DNA of 64,000 bases from Aegilops tauschii subsp. strangulata (GCF_002575655.3 NC_053039.3:241282622-241346621), one strand, 5' to 3'; counted from the stretch's first letter, positions 1-12,303 are shown. The notes: a model not told the origin generated them from the letters alone. Numbers and translations are program-made.

Positions 1-2169
1 GTTCGGAAACGCCGATCAGAGGTCTCTTATACCCTTGACACATCATGCCCCAAAGTGGGTTGTTTCCGCCAGCCTCTTAACCCATCTGATTCAAATTATC
101 AGGGTACTTCCCACTCATCTTCTGGCGAGTCATCAGCCACAAAGCTTCCACCCCTCAAAACAGTTCTTGGGTGAGCTATACACTTGTTTTTATCCCTGAT
201 GTGTTATTTTTATAGACTGTACTGATCCTCATATTTATGTTTCTCAGCGCCAAGCCCAAACCCAGCAAGAAGGCTCGGTTGAATAAACCGGCTGATGATA
301 ACGTGGTTGTTGAACCGGAAAAGATTCCAGATCTTGAAGAGACCGTTGCTAATGCCATGCTCAATGATCCGCCGCTTCAAGACCGGGACTTTTTTACTGA
401 ACAAGTAGAAATTGACACCACAAGCCATGCTGAAAATCCGTCCAGCCCGGCCCGACCTGATGATAAACCGGCCAGCCCAGCTAAGGACACTGACAATCCG
501 CCAACTCCCGTGAAAGCTGCTGAAGGTAAAGAGGATGATGTTATAGTTACCGGCGTCAGCCACACCGCTCCTGGCAACCCAGTCACTTTGTCCAAACATA
601 GCACCAAGGACGAGCTTTCTGCTATGGGCAAGGGCAAATGGAGCACCGATTTGTCCAGCTACACTCATCTCAGCACCCAAGACATTCACTCTGGCTACTT
701 GAATCATCTGTACACCAGTCGTGATCATGAAGCCGGTTTAGTAAATCTGATGAAAGAGCGATATGAGGTAACCATACAACTATGTCTCTTATGTCCATTT
801 TGAAATATCAACCCCAGTAGCCCCAAGTGACAGTTTATGATACCAATCTAAACCGGGACTTAGTAACAATCTTTATATTTGCAACACTGCATTTTTTTCA
901 CTGGTGTAGCCCCCAAGTGACGGTTTGACTTTTATAAAATTGAACCGGGACTGTAGACGAATTCCCATATCAGCAGTTATGAGCAAACACACATTAGCCC
1001 CCAAGTGCCAAGATTAATACTTGTATTGTGCTTGGGACTTGTAGAAATTTCTGATAAGGAGCAAATATGCATTAGCCCCCAAATATCAAAGGCAGAACTT
1101 GTTATGTGCTTGGTACTTTAAACATGTACTGTCAACTCATTATATATCTGTCTCTTTATAGGCTGAGCTGAGCAAGAAGGAAGCACAAACCGCTGATCTG
1201 CAAGAGAACATCAAGTCTCAGCAAGCCGAAACCTCCAAAGCCAAGGAAGAGTTGACTAGCGTTTTAGATGCTATGGAGAAACTGAAAGAGAGCTTCAACA
1301 AGGAGCGGGCGGATTGGGAGACACAAAAATCCGCTTTGCCAAAAAGGGCCGAAGACGCAGAAGCAGCTCTTAAACCGGTGGTAGATGAACTGACTGGTGT
1401 AAAGCGGTAGATTCATGCCATGACTGCTGCTGTGTTCGGTTAACATCTTTTCCTTATGCTTTCAACATATCTTCCCATGTGTTGCCGGTTTACTGATGTT
1501 TACAATGATGCAGGAACTCGCATTAGCCATCTGGGCTCTGATGTTCAAAAGAAGCTGAAGGCTGCCTATACTCTGATAGAGCAGTTGTATACCGGTGCGC
1601 AGCGGATCATCTACACCGCTTCACACAATAAGCCTCCCCCAACTTTAATCAAGGAAACCTTAGAAAGGTTATCTATGCTTCCTGCTCGGGTAGAAGAACT
1701 TAAAAAGTCTGCTGCAAGAGCAGGCGCTCTGACCGCCCTAACCTGGGCAAAAACATGGGTACCTGACTTGGATCCAGTGGAAGCGGCCAAAGGCTATCCC
1801 AGCTTGAAAGAGGACGGATCAGAATTCGGCAATGATGATCTCTGAGCCATAAACCGGGAAGTACGTCCAATGGCTTGTCAACTGGCTGAAGAGGCGGATC
1901 TCTCGTACTATGAGGCGAGTTATGATGACAAGAACAGACGGGTTGCTGCACCAATTCCGGAAGCACAAAATCTTATCCCACCAATCCGTAAGCACACTTA
2001 TGCCCCTGACATTGAACCGTCCACGCTTATAAGCGATGAAGCTGTATTCCAAGCCCTAACTGGGATCGACTGGGCAACTGTTGACTTCCAGCCACTAGGT
2101 AGAGAGGAGGGAGTTGAACCGGTGCAAGATGATCCGCAGCCGTCAGGCCAAGCTGGTGACGAATCCTGA
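1..2169 (+). pseudogene. Antisense spliced ORF of the Tat-type element (aORF)
   Basis: Four plus-strand exons join in frame: 1-170 (partial at the window edge), 248-767, 1162-1438 and 1514-2169. Each junction has GT and AG and the split codons fit (phase 2, 0, 1). The product is Lys/Glu/Ala-rich. Exon 3 looks like a coiled coil with many Glu, Lys, Gln and Leu, and the last exon has a conserved-looking helical block followed by an acidic/Pro tail. Two in-frame stops break it: TAG at 1408-1410 and TGA at 1843-1845. It lies opposite to gag-pol and downstream of integrase, where Tat elements such as Grande carry an antisense gene of unknown function. Its resemblance to proteins labelled 'putative gypsy type transposon' in cereals is an impression only. 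Function is unknown. Confidence 0.7.
815..1140 (+). repeat. Four diverged ~85-bp repeats inside the aORF intron
   Basis: The intron between exons 248-767 and 1162-1438 holds four imperfect copies. Each starts with a form of AGCCCCCAAGTG (near 817, 905, 994 and 1073) and ends with a 'gggact' or 'ggtact' phrase. The same opening word returns twice at 3,152 and 3,218 in the non-coding tail, so it is a recurring word of this element. Confidence 0.6.
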
Positions 2170-3480
2170 TCCGGAGGCCAGTTTAGTCTTCTACATGCTG
2201 CAATACTTATTGTGCAACAATTATCCTTTTGGGCAATGAAACGCCTTGTAATAGGCTAGTTAAAACACTTAATCTGATATTCCTTCGTGCATATTTATGT
2301 GTGCCTGACATTTGTTGATCCGCCATGCTTGAAGACATATTATGCTCATAACTCATAGCAATTTACTCAAGCTATTCCTGTGACCTTAGGTCATAATGTT
2401 GGCTGACCAACTATTGTAATGAGGGTAACAACCCTAATCTGGAGCATCAGTAACTCCTGTTATATGATGTCGGTTTACAATAAAACCGTTCCGGGTTGTG
2501 ATAAACACCGGTTTATTCAATACTGGTGACTTTTAGTCGAAACCAGACCGGGCTGATAGTCTTCGGATTATAATTTGATCATGTACTGACAACTTGGAGT
2601 TGACAGCCTAACCGGGTTGATGAACACCGGTTTAAAACATCACAAATCTTGTCAAAAGAGAGAAAACTTAGCAAAAAGCGAATAAAAACCCTTGTAGTCA
2701 AGGCTTTTCACGGGCTGCCAGGCCCCAAATTCGAGGCTTTTCATGGGCTGCCAGGCCACTGCGTAAAACCATTTCACAAAGCCTTTTAAGATGGTCCTCA
2801 ATCCCTAACCAATCATCGTTTTAACTTGACAAGTTCAAGGTCTTTATTTTAGAGTAACTTGTCAAAGTTTGAAGGGTCATACCAGGTTTACTTGGGCGGA
2901 GTGACTTACTTAAATAGGCAGGTTAACCCGAGGTTTTAGGTGTATACACCAGGCTTCCAAGCCATGGCTTGATAACCTATTACAAGTGTAGATTCTTTGT
3001 TCATTTCGACAGCAAAGAATCCCCAAGTAACATTATGAGCTGTGCTCAGTGGGTGCCCATGTTTGAGTTGTTGTTTTATAACACTCTCTTTGGCCCCGGA
3101 TTGATTTGGCTTTGAGCCGATCAAGAGGTGTGACTATGGTTCGGATATGACCAAGCCCCCAAGTGATGATGTGGCATTGCACCGATCAAGAGGTGTAGCT
3201 ATGGTTCGGATACGACTAAGCCCCCAAGTGATGTAATATAAAGCTTTGAGAAGCTGAATCAAGGGGTAAACCAGACGCCGCTTTATAAACAGAAGCTCCA
3301 TGCAACCACACATGATGTAAGAAAAACAACAGATACCCCGCTTTAGCTGAGGTTCCGGTTTATTATATTGATCATAATATATACATTGTCATAATATGTA
3401 CATAAGCATAGCCTATGGCTCAAGTATAGTAGGGCCGAAGATGAGCAATATTCCACGGCCGGTTGGTCTCCTCCTCCGAT
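2170..3480. other. Non-coding stretch between aORF and integrase
   Basis: No coding region is seen. The stretch holds short duplications. A 'cgggctgccaggcc' phrase occurs twice near 2,712 and 2,745. A unit of about 76 bp repeats at 3,115-3,235, with 'gatcaagaggtgt' and 'aagcccccaagtgatg' in each copy. The lone words 'aaccggg' and 'ccggttta' recur through the region, a compositional habit shared with the aORF. Confidence 0.5.
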
Positions 3481-3511
3481 TTACGTCAGTCTTTGCGCTC
3501 TCGAACATCGA

Positions 3512-6500
3512 TTAGGTAGTATGACCCATTGTGCAGATTCTTGCTGACCACAAAGGGTCCTTACCAAGGGGGGATAGCTTGTGCATAGCCGTCTGATCCT
3601 GGATGAGTCGAAGCACCAAATCGCCTTCTTGAAAGGTTCTGGTTCTAACCCGGCGGCTGTGATAACGACGCAGATCTTGCTGATAAATCGCCGAACGGGC
3701 TGCTGCCATGTCACGCTCCTCATCTAACAAGTCAAGAGCTTCCTGCCGTGCCTTCTCGTTGTCAGCTTCAACATATGCTGCTACACGAGGTGAGCCAAGA
3801 CGGATGTCACTAGGAAGAACCGCTTCCGCACCATAAACCATGAAGAACGGTGTGTACCCTGTCGATCTGTTGGGTGTGGTATTGATGCTCCATAACACAG
3901 AAGTTAACTCCTCAACCCAACAACCCGGCGTCTGTTGCAAAGGAACCATAAGCTGGGGTTTGATGCCTCTCAAGATCTCTTGATTGGCCCTCTCCGCTTG
4001 ACCATTGGACTGGGGGTGAGCCACTGATGATACGTCAAGCCGGATGTGCTCATGTTGACAGAACTCCTTCATGGCACCCTTTGACAGATTGGTACCATTG
4101 TCTGTTATAATGCTGTGTGGAAAGCCAAACCGGAAGATCACCCTTTTTGATGAATTGAACCGCCGTAGCTGCATCACACTTACTGACTGGCTCTGCCTCC
4201 ACCAACTTCGTGAACTTATCAACCGCCACCAAAAGGTGAGTCTTCTTGTCCTTGGATCTCTTGAAGGGCCCAACCATATCCAGCCCCCAAGTTGCAAACG
4301 GCCAAGTGATTGGAATCATCCTCAATTCTTGAGCCGGTACATGAGCACGTCGTGAGAATTTTTGACATCCATCGCACCTTTTGACCAAGTCCTCGGCATC
4401 AGCATGAGCTGTTAACCAATAAAAACCGTGACGAAACGCCTTGGCCACCAAAGACTTTGAACCGGCGTGGTGACCACAATCTCCTTCGTGGATCTCACGC
4501 AAAATTTCACGGCCTTCTTCAGGAGACACACAGCGTTGAAACGCCCCTATCACACTGCAATGATGTAACTCTCCATTGATAATAGTCATGGACTTGGACC
4601 GCCGGATTAGCTGCCTGGCCAAAGTTTCATCCTCTGGTAACTCGCCCCGGTTCATATACGCCAAATATGGAACCGTCCAATCCGGAATAACATGAAGAGC
4701 CGCCACCAACTGAGCTTCCGGATCAGGCATAGCCAAATCCTCTTCACCAGGGAGCTTAACGGACGGATTATGCAACACATCCAGGAAGACATTAGGTGGA
4801 ACCGGTTTACGTTGGGAACCGAAATGGCTTAAAGCGTCCGCCGTTTCGTTCTTCTGCCGGTCCACATGATCCACCTGATAACCTTTGAAGTGACCTGCAA
4901 CAATAGCCACCTCACGATGATATGCCGCCATGAGTGGGTCCTTGGAATCCCAAGTGTTGGACACTTGTTGAGCCACCAGGTCCGAGTCACCGAAGCACTT
5001 AACTCGGCTTAGGTTCATCTCCTTGGCCATCCGAAGACCATGGAGTAAGGCCTCATATTCAGCTGCATCGTTAGTGCAAGGGAACATTAAACGGAGAACA
5101 CAACAAAACTTATCACCTCGTGGGGAAGTTAATACGACTCCAGCCCCCGAGCCCTCCAATTGCCTGGACCCATCAAAATGAATAGTCCAATAAGTATGAT
5201 CTGGCTTCTCTTCTGGCGCTTGTAGTTCTGCCCAATCATTGATGAAATCCACAAGTGCCTGAGATTTGATCGCCGTTCGGGGTATATATTTCAACCCGTG
5301 AGGCCCGAGCTCGATGGCCCACTTAGCAATCCGGCCAGTTGCTTCCCTGTTCTGGATTATATCCCCCAAAGGAGCAGAGCTGACCACCGTGATGGGATGA
5401 CCTTGGAAATATTGCTTAAGCTTCCGGCTTGCCATGAAAACTCCATACACCAACTTCTCCCAATGCGGGTACCTCTGCTTGGACTCAATAAGTACCTCAC
5501 TGATATAGTAAACCGGCCGTTGAACCGGATATTCCTTTCCAGCGTCCTTGCGCTCCACCACAATAGCCACGCTAACAGCCCGGCCATTAGCTGCCACATA
5601 TAGCAACAATGGCTCTTTGTCAACCGGAGCAGCGAGAACCGGCGGATTAGCCAGCTGCCGCTTTAAATCCTCAAATGCTTCATTAGCGGCATTACTCCAG
5701 ACGAAGTTATCCGTTTTCTTCAGCATCTGATACAAAGGGATGGCCTTCTCGCCAAGGCGGCTGATAAACCGGCTCAACGCGGCAATCCGGCCTGCCAGGC
5801 GTTGAACATCATTGATACACTTCGGTTTGGCCAAAGAAGTAATGGCTTTGATCTTTTCCGGATTAGCTTCAATGCCCCTGTTAGACACCAAAAAGCCCAA
5901 GAGCTTGCCTGCCGGTACACCAAAAATGCACTTGGCCGGATTAAGCATCATTTTATAAACCCGCAGGTTATCAAAGGTCTCCTTCAAGTCATCAATCAAT
6001 GTCTCCATCTTCCTTAATTTCACCACAATATCATCTACATATGCATGAACATTGCGGCCGATCTGATCATGAAGACAATTCTGCACACACCGCTGATAGG
6101 TCGCCTGGGCACTCTTTAGCCCAAAGGGCATAGACACATAACAGAAGGCTCCAAAAGGAGTTATGAAGGTTGTCTTCTCCTGGTCCTTAACTGCCATTTT
6201 GATCTGATGGTAGCCAGAATACGCATCCATAAAGCTCAAACGCTCGCAACCTGCCGTAGCATCAATGATTTGATCAATACGAGGGAGGGCAAAAGGATCG
6301 GCTGGACATGCTTTGTTGAGATCTGTGTAGTCCACACGCATACGCCAAGTGCCGTTCTTCTTGAGCACCAGCACCGGATTAGCCAGCCACTCAGGATGAA
6401 ATACTTCAACGATAAATCCAGCCGCCAAGAGCCTGGCTACTTCTTCACCAATAGCCTTGCGTCTTTCTTCATTGAACCGGCGAAGAAATTGCTTGACCGG

Positions 6501-6822
6501 CTTATACTTGGGATCAACATTAAGAGTGTGCTCAGCGAGTTCTCTCGGTACACCTGGCATGTCAGAAGGCTTCCACGCAAAGATGTCTCGATTCTCATGG
6601 ATGAACTCGATGAGCGCGCTTTCCTATTTCGAATCCAAGTTAGCGCTGATGCTAAACTGCTTGGACGAATCGCCGGGCACGAAGTCAACAAGCTTAGTCT
6701 CATCAGCCGATTTAAACTTCAGGGCCGGATCATGCTCTGTAGTTGGTTTCTTTAATGAAGTCATATCTGCCGGATCAATATTGTCCTTATAGAACTTCAA
6801 TTCCTCAGTTGCACAAACCAAC
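3512..6822 (-). pseudogene. pol: Gypsy pol: reverse transcriptase, two RNase H domains, integrase (frameshifted)
   Basis: A long minus-strand frame covers 6560-4050 (836 codons; its Met is internal). Its order is reverse transcriptase (about residues 15-230, active-site YVDD near 174), the element's RNase H (about 300-430), a second, archaeal-like RNase H (about 458-590, starting near IHFDGS) and the integrase zinc finger (H, H, then C-x2-C, about 690-740). The integrase core begins with the Asp of GLDMVGPF. Near 4,130-4,140 the frame shifts, and the rest of the core (Asp of TDNGTN, Glu of GQAERANQE) and the C-terminal domain continue in the 4297-3512 frame. Upstream, a stop near 6,624 separates the block from its natural N-terminal extension (6821-6624). 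The enzyme set copies RNA to DNA and integrates it, but this copy cannot make one full protein. Confidence 0.9.
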
Positions 6823-7200
6823 TCAGCTTATGCCGCATCGCCCTATTCACATTCCAAAGCGATCTTGCGACTCCCGTGCACTGTGATAGTCCCCTTATGA
6901 CCGGCATCATGAGCTGCAGATAGACATAACAGGGCCTTGCCATAAACCTAGCATAAGCCGGTCGTCCAAACAGGGCATGATATGGGCTCTTGATTTTCAC
7001 CACCTCAAAGGTCAACTTCTCTGATCTTGAATCATGCTCGTCGCCAAAAGCAACCTCCAGAGCTATCTTAACAACGAGATATGCCGATTTACCAGGTACC
7101 ACACCATGAAAGACCGTGTTGGACGGTTTAAGATTTTTATCTGTTAACCCCATGCGACGGAAGGTTTCATAATAAAGGATATTGGTACTACTCCCCCATC
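6797..7200 (-). pseudogene. Gypsy aspartic protease region, broken
   Basis: The minus-strand frame 7153-6797 holds the C-terminal part of a retroelement aspartic protease, with typical phrases around FHGVVPGKS and FGRPAYARFMA. The active-site motif (Asp-Gly-Gly-type) lies just upstream near 7,190, but a one-base frame change separates it from the rest, so the active site and body are not in one frame. The protease would cut the Gag-Pol polyprotein. Confidence 0.65.
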
Positions 7201-7311
7201 CATGAGTACTTTGGTGAACTTATAACGTCCCACCTGAGGTGCCACCACCAACGCCAGATGACCCGAATTATCAACCCGGGGCGGATGATCCTCTCGACTC
7301 CACACAATAGG

Positions 7312-9437
7312 CTATTCAGACGAGCGTAAGTATCGGGGAACCACCGGTTCAACGGAATTCACTGCCCTTTTATGAAGCTTCTGATCGCACTTTTCCAGGC
7401 TAGTGGTGAAGACATGATACTGCCCGCTATTCAACTGCTTCGGGTTGCTCTGGTAACCCGACAGCTGCTGCTGTTGCTGATTCCCCTGATTATTATAACC
7501 ACCATGGTTGCCCTGATTGCCTTGATTACCCTGTCCACTCTGGTTGCCGTGAAAGCCTGAACCGGAACTACCTCCACCGTAACCCGGCCCATGAGATCCG
7601 GGGCCTGAACCGCCACCCGGTCCATGATCATACCGAAAAACATCAGAGCTTTTGAACTCTTGCATGATGTAACAATCTTTCCAGAGGTGCGTGGACGGGT
7701 TCTCCTTCGTCCCGTGCTTTGGGCAATGCTGGTTCAACAGATAAGACAGGCGGTCCGGATTAGGACTTGGTCCTCCACCGCGCTGGGGCGGTTTACCTTT
7801 ACGCCGTTGGCCTTTGTCCTGCGTGTTGGTATTAGCCACAAAATCCAAGCTATTATCCGCTTTACGCTTACCGTTGTTTCCATGGCCCGCTGTGCTGCTG
7901 CCCCTTGGTATGTCCGCTCTTCTTTCCCTTCCCTGTCTTGTCATCGTCAGACTCGGGGTCCTTGGTACCATCAGAGTCGGCATATTTCACCAGAGCAGCC
8001 ATGAGAGTCCCCATATCATTGCAGTGGCGTTTGAGCCATCCCAACTTTAGCTTCAGAGGTGCAAACCGGCAATTGCCTTCCAACGTTAAAACTGCTGTGT
8101 CAGCGTTAATGCGGTCTGATGAATGCAAAATCTCCGAAACCCGGTGCACCCAATGGGTTGTTGATTCTCCTTCCTCCTGGACACAGGCAGCTAGGTCCAC
8201 AATTGACATGGGCTGCTTGCATGTATCCTTGAAGTTCTAGATAAACCGGGCCCTCAGCTCGGCCCATGACCCAATGGAGTTAGCTGGTAACTTTTTCAAC
8301 CAAGTTCGAGCCGTTCCTTCCAACATCATGGTAAAGTATTTAGCGCACGCCGCATCGTCCACATCCAGCATCTCCATTGCCATCTCATAGCTTTCCACCC
8401 ATGACTCGGGGGATAAATCGGCGGTGTAATTCGGCACTTTTCGTGGGCCTTTGAAATCCTTGGGCAGGCACACGTTGTGCAGCGCTGGGACGATACACGG
8501 TGCTCCCAAAGAGCTAGAGGTAACCCCTGGTTCCACCGATGTGGTTGGACGAACCGGAGTAAGTTGGTGGGCCTCATGCTGTGCTGCTAACTCGGCTTCT
8601 CGACGAGCTCTAGCGCGATCCACCACATCCTGAGCATCACCACCACCCGCCGGGTTATGGCCACGAGGCGGATCACGGTTCCGCGCATTGCTTGATATGG
8701 CCGGTTCATCCATACGCCTACTGTAGCTCCGGCTTGGGCGAGGAGTAGAATGGATCCTCTCGCGATAATATGAATAAGCCTGCTGCTGAACCAAAGCTGT
8801 CTGAAGAAGCTCCCTAGCCCGTCGCGGTTCGACTGCCACCGGAGACTCACCTTCGATCGGAAGGGCCGCCAGCCATGAAGCGGCAGTGACAATGTTGTCC
8901 ATCGGGTTAGAGTAATGACCCGGTGGTGTTGGGACATGTTGTGGCGAAACGTGATTCTGGCGAGGCGGATCCACCAGACGTGGCTGAACCGGTGCCCCAC
9001 TCCATGTGCCTCCGCCTGGTTTACCATCGGCGGATTATTGGTCCCCACTCCTGGGGTGTTAAAGAGGTTCCTGGCCTCATAAACCGGCGGCAGGCGAGAT
9101 TGTAACTCCTCCTCAGGACATCATTTGACGCACTCTGATCCAGCATAAGCTGGTAAGCCTGTGCATCCAATGCGGCCCGTTCCGCAGCCATCCTGGTATC
9201 CTCAGCTGCCAAGTCGGCTTTGGCCTGGGCGATCTGATCCTTCACCTCCGCGATTTTCGCATTATGTGCATCTTGATCCGCCGGGTTAACCTCCGCCATC
9301 AGCGTTGCCAAAGCGTCAAATAAATCAGATAGAACCTGAGCCAGCGGTCGCACAGGGCCGGCCGCTGTCGCTGCTGCTGATCCGAAAATCATCGCTGCTG
9401 CAGTCGAAGAGTGGAGCGATGGTTGCGTACCGGCCAT
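7312..9437 (-). pseudogene. gag: Gypsy gag (capsid) gene, broken into frames
   Basis: Four minus-strand blocks make up the gag region: 9437-9021 (Ala/Asp-rich, helical), 8974-8237 (capsid, with the retrotransposon-gag pattern around YFTMMLEGTARTWLKKLP and ending at GSWAELRARF), 8209-7868 and 7983-7312. A stop near 8,237 and frame changes separate them. The last block has a short Cys/His cluster (CPKHG...H...KDC) that could be a zinc knuckle. It is followed by a Gly/Ser/Gln/Asn-rich low-complexity stretch. Gag packages the element RNA. This copy is not translatable as one protein. Confidence 0.8.
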
Positions 9438-9880
9438 GAAGATCGCAGCCCGGTTTGGCAGATCAAAGGGGTCTGGAATACTGTCGCCATTGGAACAGCC
9501 CCCATCCGGCCATCTTGCAACTGATATAACGACTCGGTCTCTCCGGTTGATGACTCCTCGCCGAAATAAACGACGGTTTCACCACCAGATTCTGATCTAT
9601 CCTCAGATTCCCCTCCGTGGATGACTCCCACGAAGGCACGCTTCATGACAGGCTTAACCCGGGCAGATCTCGCACGCTGAGCCATTTCGACGAGGTCGGT
9701 GCAGATGTCCGGCTCAGGGCCCGGTTCATCGATCTTGCCAATGAAGATGTGTATGCCACCAAAGGGGACCCGGTACCCGTACTCGATTGAGCCGGCCTCG
9801 GGGCCCCAGCCTGCATCGTCGATGTAGAGCTTGCCACGACGACTCTGTCCAATCCCTAATGGACGTTGTGTCGGAAACAA
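9389..9880 (-). CDS. Leader ORF upstream of gag, 163 codons
   Basis: An open frame on the minus strand precedes and overlaps the N-terminal gag frame. The part from about residue 25 to 115 looks protein-like (an 'EYGYRVPFGGIHIF' opening, then a Glu/Asp-rich block), while the last 40 residues read through gag DNA in another frame. I take it as the former N-terminus of gag, split off by a frameshift. No known domain is recognised. Confidence 0.4.
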   Translation of the reverse strand: MFPTQRPLGIGQSRRGKLYIDDAGWGPEAGSIEYGYRVPFGGIHIFIGKIDEPGPEPDICTDLVEMAQRARSARVKPVMKRAFVGVIHGGESEDRSESGGETVVYFGEESSTGETESLYQLQDGRMGAVPMATVFQTPLICQTGLRSSWPVRNHRSTLRLQQR

Positions 9881-10151
9881 AAATAGTGGTTGACAAATGT
9901 CGGTGAAGATATGAATGGTTTTGAAACCAGACTATCAGACATTTGCTTTTTTGTTCAAGAGCAATGGCGGAAAAAAGGGGAAGATCGTGCTGCTCCATCA
10001 GATTCTACAGCCTGAAACATAAGCACTCAGGTCAAATGATATGTGCTTCTATACATCTGATGGTGCTTTTATCTGCAAGGACTGTAAACTTTATGCCAAA
10101 AGGCCTTTTGTTGTATGGTTGGAATTTATTTTGTTGTGATACAACATTTAT
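9881..10151. other. Unassigned spacer between Gypsy element and CACTGGT terminus
   Basis: It is AT-rich with no coding signal. It should be the remains of the leader or 5' LTR of the Gypsy element, or target DNA, but I see no primer-binding site or TG...CA border that would decide it. Confidence 0.4.
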
Positions 10152-10650
10152 CACTGGTACGCGTCATTCCTACACAAACGGGTTTTAACCCCTTTCAGCG
10201 ACGGCATTTGGAACTGTCGCCAACTGAGTGTGGGCGATAGGGGGGTCCTTCCCACATGACTCAGAGATCGTCGCGGATAGGCCCTCCTGGGACCCAGGCT
10301 GGGGCCGTGTGCGACCGGGCGAGGCATCAAAACCCAATCATTTCCGTAGGTATGTACATCCCACACAGTAATCCGAGAAAAAATTTACGTAGGTATGTAC
10401 ATCCCGCACGGTGAATCCCAGAAAAACATTTCCGTAGGTATGTATATCACACAGTCAATCAAAGGAATACGTTTCCGTTCTTATGTACATCCCACACAGT
10501 CAATCCAGGGAAAACATTTCCGTTTGGACGTACATCCCACACAATTTTATGTGTGGGCTCGTGTGTGAAAGGTGTAACTATCACACATGGTCTGCCTTGG
10601 TTAACTGTTTGCTTTTATCAACTATATCACACACGATTTGATGAAGAAAA
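10152..10650 (+). mobile_element. Left end of CACTA-like element A (CACTGGT terminus, subterminal repeats)
   Basis: The terminus CACTGGTACGCGTC opens a block that closely matches a second block at 39,740 (element B). Both continue with 'caaacggttttaacccc', 'cgacggcatttggaa' and 'gagtgtgggcgata'. About five imperfect ~45-bp subterminal repeats follow, each with 'gtacatcccacacagt' and 'aaaacatttccgt'. Five-base CACTN ends and dense subterminal repeats fit the CACTA (En/Spm) superfamily, whose transposase binds such repeats. The matching right end was not found, so the extent of the element is unknown. The cargo listed below to 18-20 kb, and perhaps the transposase gene from 20,254, may belong to it. 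Confidence 0.65.
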
Positions 10651-10913
10651 CTGTGTGGCATTGGGCTATCCATCGCAAGTGCTTTTACTGCTAGAACCGT
10701 TTGCAAAGGTCCATGACACATTTAGCAGGTTTATTAGTTTACAATTAATAATTCCAGTATTACGCAAATTCACATTTCATATCGAACAGCTGTTTGCCAA
10801 TTTCATATCAGGCACATAAATATATTATAACATCACAGTACGGTAGCTACATGAAAACAACACAGTACAACATATAGCTACTTCAACTTCATAAGAACAA
10901 TATATTCATTTCC

Positions 10914-12303
10914 CTAATCTAGATCATCCAGGCTCGTCATATCCACCTCTGCTTTCAGTTCAGTAAGAACTCGTTTTGCACGGGCCAACTGGGAAAGTGC
11001 CTCCTCCTTCGCCAACACCATCTTAGCAAAGTGTGATTTAAAAAATCTGAGCTCATTCTCCACCTTCAACTTTATCCCGCATCTTGAAATATGCTTCAGC
11101 GTTGACAAGCCTTTCTCTAAGCCTACATGTGTTCTCTTCCTCATACATGCTCCAGAGCTTCGCTAGGCACATCTTCAAAGACTGTGGCCACTCTTGATCA
11201 ACCCACTCCAAGTAAGAACACTTCTGTTCATCCTATAATATTTAAAACTAGATCAATAACAATTGTAGGGGAAATGGGTTTATAGCAACATAGAAAATCA
11301 CCAATGCTTATTTTGAAAAACTGAAGGAACATGTTAATTATGACATATCTTCTCAAAAAGATCAATGTGCAAATGAAATAATTGGTACTGAGACAACAAC
11401 CAAATTCTGGAACATCAGAAGCTATAATTAACTACAACGACGCTACAAGTTCTTGCTCATGTACAATAAATAACAAATTGAACATTTTATGAGGAAGGTA
11501 TATAACTGCAACAACATAGCGACAGTGTTTGGATGACGGCAAATTGATACTAATAGGTGTGTACATGCACAAATTTAGTAACATAGAACTAATAGCACTA
11601 AGGCCGTCCACTATGTATGCCAAAACTAGGGTAAAGACCACTGTTGCTACATCTCGCACCGGTGCCCTGCACCGGCGAGCCGATGCAGTGGAAAAAAATC
11701 AGGGACCCGGACTCCGGAGCACGTAGTTGCTCCGATGCCCAGTTCCTTCGTGCCATAAAGATTTAGTATTTTACTGCTTGGCCGCTCGGATGTGTGGACC
11801 AAAGTTGGCTGCACAAACTGCTGAAGCGGTGCCAAATAATTTTCTAATGGCACCGCTGATGAGATGGCAACAATTTAAGATACTAGGTACAAACTGTGAC
11901 ACTGTCTTAGGATGCGTTTGGTTGAAGGTGTGGTATGAATGGGTTGGGATCCTGAAAGTGTCGGAATCACATCTAACAAATGATTTGTAACAACGAAAGA
12001 GGGTCTAACCTTCTCTACACATGCCAGAAACTTCCTCCCACTGTCCATAGAATTAAACGCAACTAGCTTCACGCATGGAGATTGATGGTGACAACGAGTA
12101 GATAGATCTTCATCCACCCCGCTACATTCATTGCCACTGATGGTCCTAGGGAGCTACAAGAGGAAGAAATGACTGAAATCGACCGCCGGGTAAAAATCCT
12201 TCATTCCAAGTCATAGCCCGAGAGAGAGAAGAGAGGCATACCCGGGTGGTGAAGGAGTAGTCGCCGGAGGAGGAACCGCTGGAGAGGTCTTTGAAGAAGA
12301 CCA
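10914..12303 (-). pseudogene. Captured GRF zinc-finger gene in element A
   Basis: Three minus-strand exons join in frame: about 12303-12241 (ATG, Ser-rich start), 12153-12010 and 11232-10914. The donors GTATGC and GTTAGA and the acceptors TTGTAG and TTATAG are present. Exon 2 carries C-x-H...C and the phrase MDSGRKFLAC, and exon 3 opens with CSYLEWVD and then a long helical/coiled-coil tail. Together this is the GRF-type zinc finger layout (C-x-C/H, GRxF-x-C, C-x2-W), a nucleic-acid-binding fold. A frameshift near 11,080 in exon 3 puts the coiled-coil tail in another frame and marks it as a pseudogene unless the sequence is wrong there. It points towards the left terminus. Such captured host-gene pieces are common in grass CACTA elements. 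Confidence 0.6.
11233..12009. other. Large intron of the GRF gene
   Basis: This is non-coding DNA between GRF exons 2 and 3. A GC-richer block at 11,600-11,870 differs in composition from its AT-rich surroundings and may be a small inserted element, but no clear terminal inverted repeat or target duplication was seen. Confidence 0.4.

Larger units (their letters stand above)
1..9900 (-). mobile_element. Ty3/Gypsy LTR retrotransposon, Tat-like lineage, decayed
   Basis: The minus strand reads, from right to left, gag, protease, reverse transcriptase, RNase H, a second RNase H, and integrase. This order and the doubled RNase H are hallmarks of the Tat (Ogre/Tat) lineage of plant Gypsy elements. 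Members such as Grande and Retand also carry an antisense ORF between integrase and the 3' LTR, and one lies here at 1-2169 on the plus strand. The 3' LTR would lie beyond the left edge of the window. No convincing 5' LTR is seen: the gag leader runs into a CACTGGT terminus at 10,152. Frameshifts and stops occur in gag, protease, pol and integrase, so the copy is inactive. The exact right border (about 9,880-10,151) is uncertain. Confidence 0.85.
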
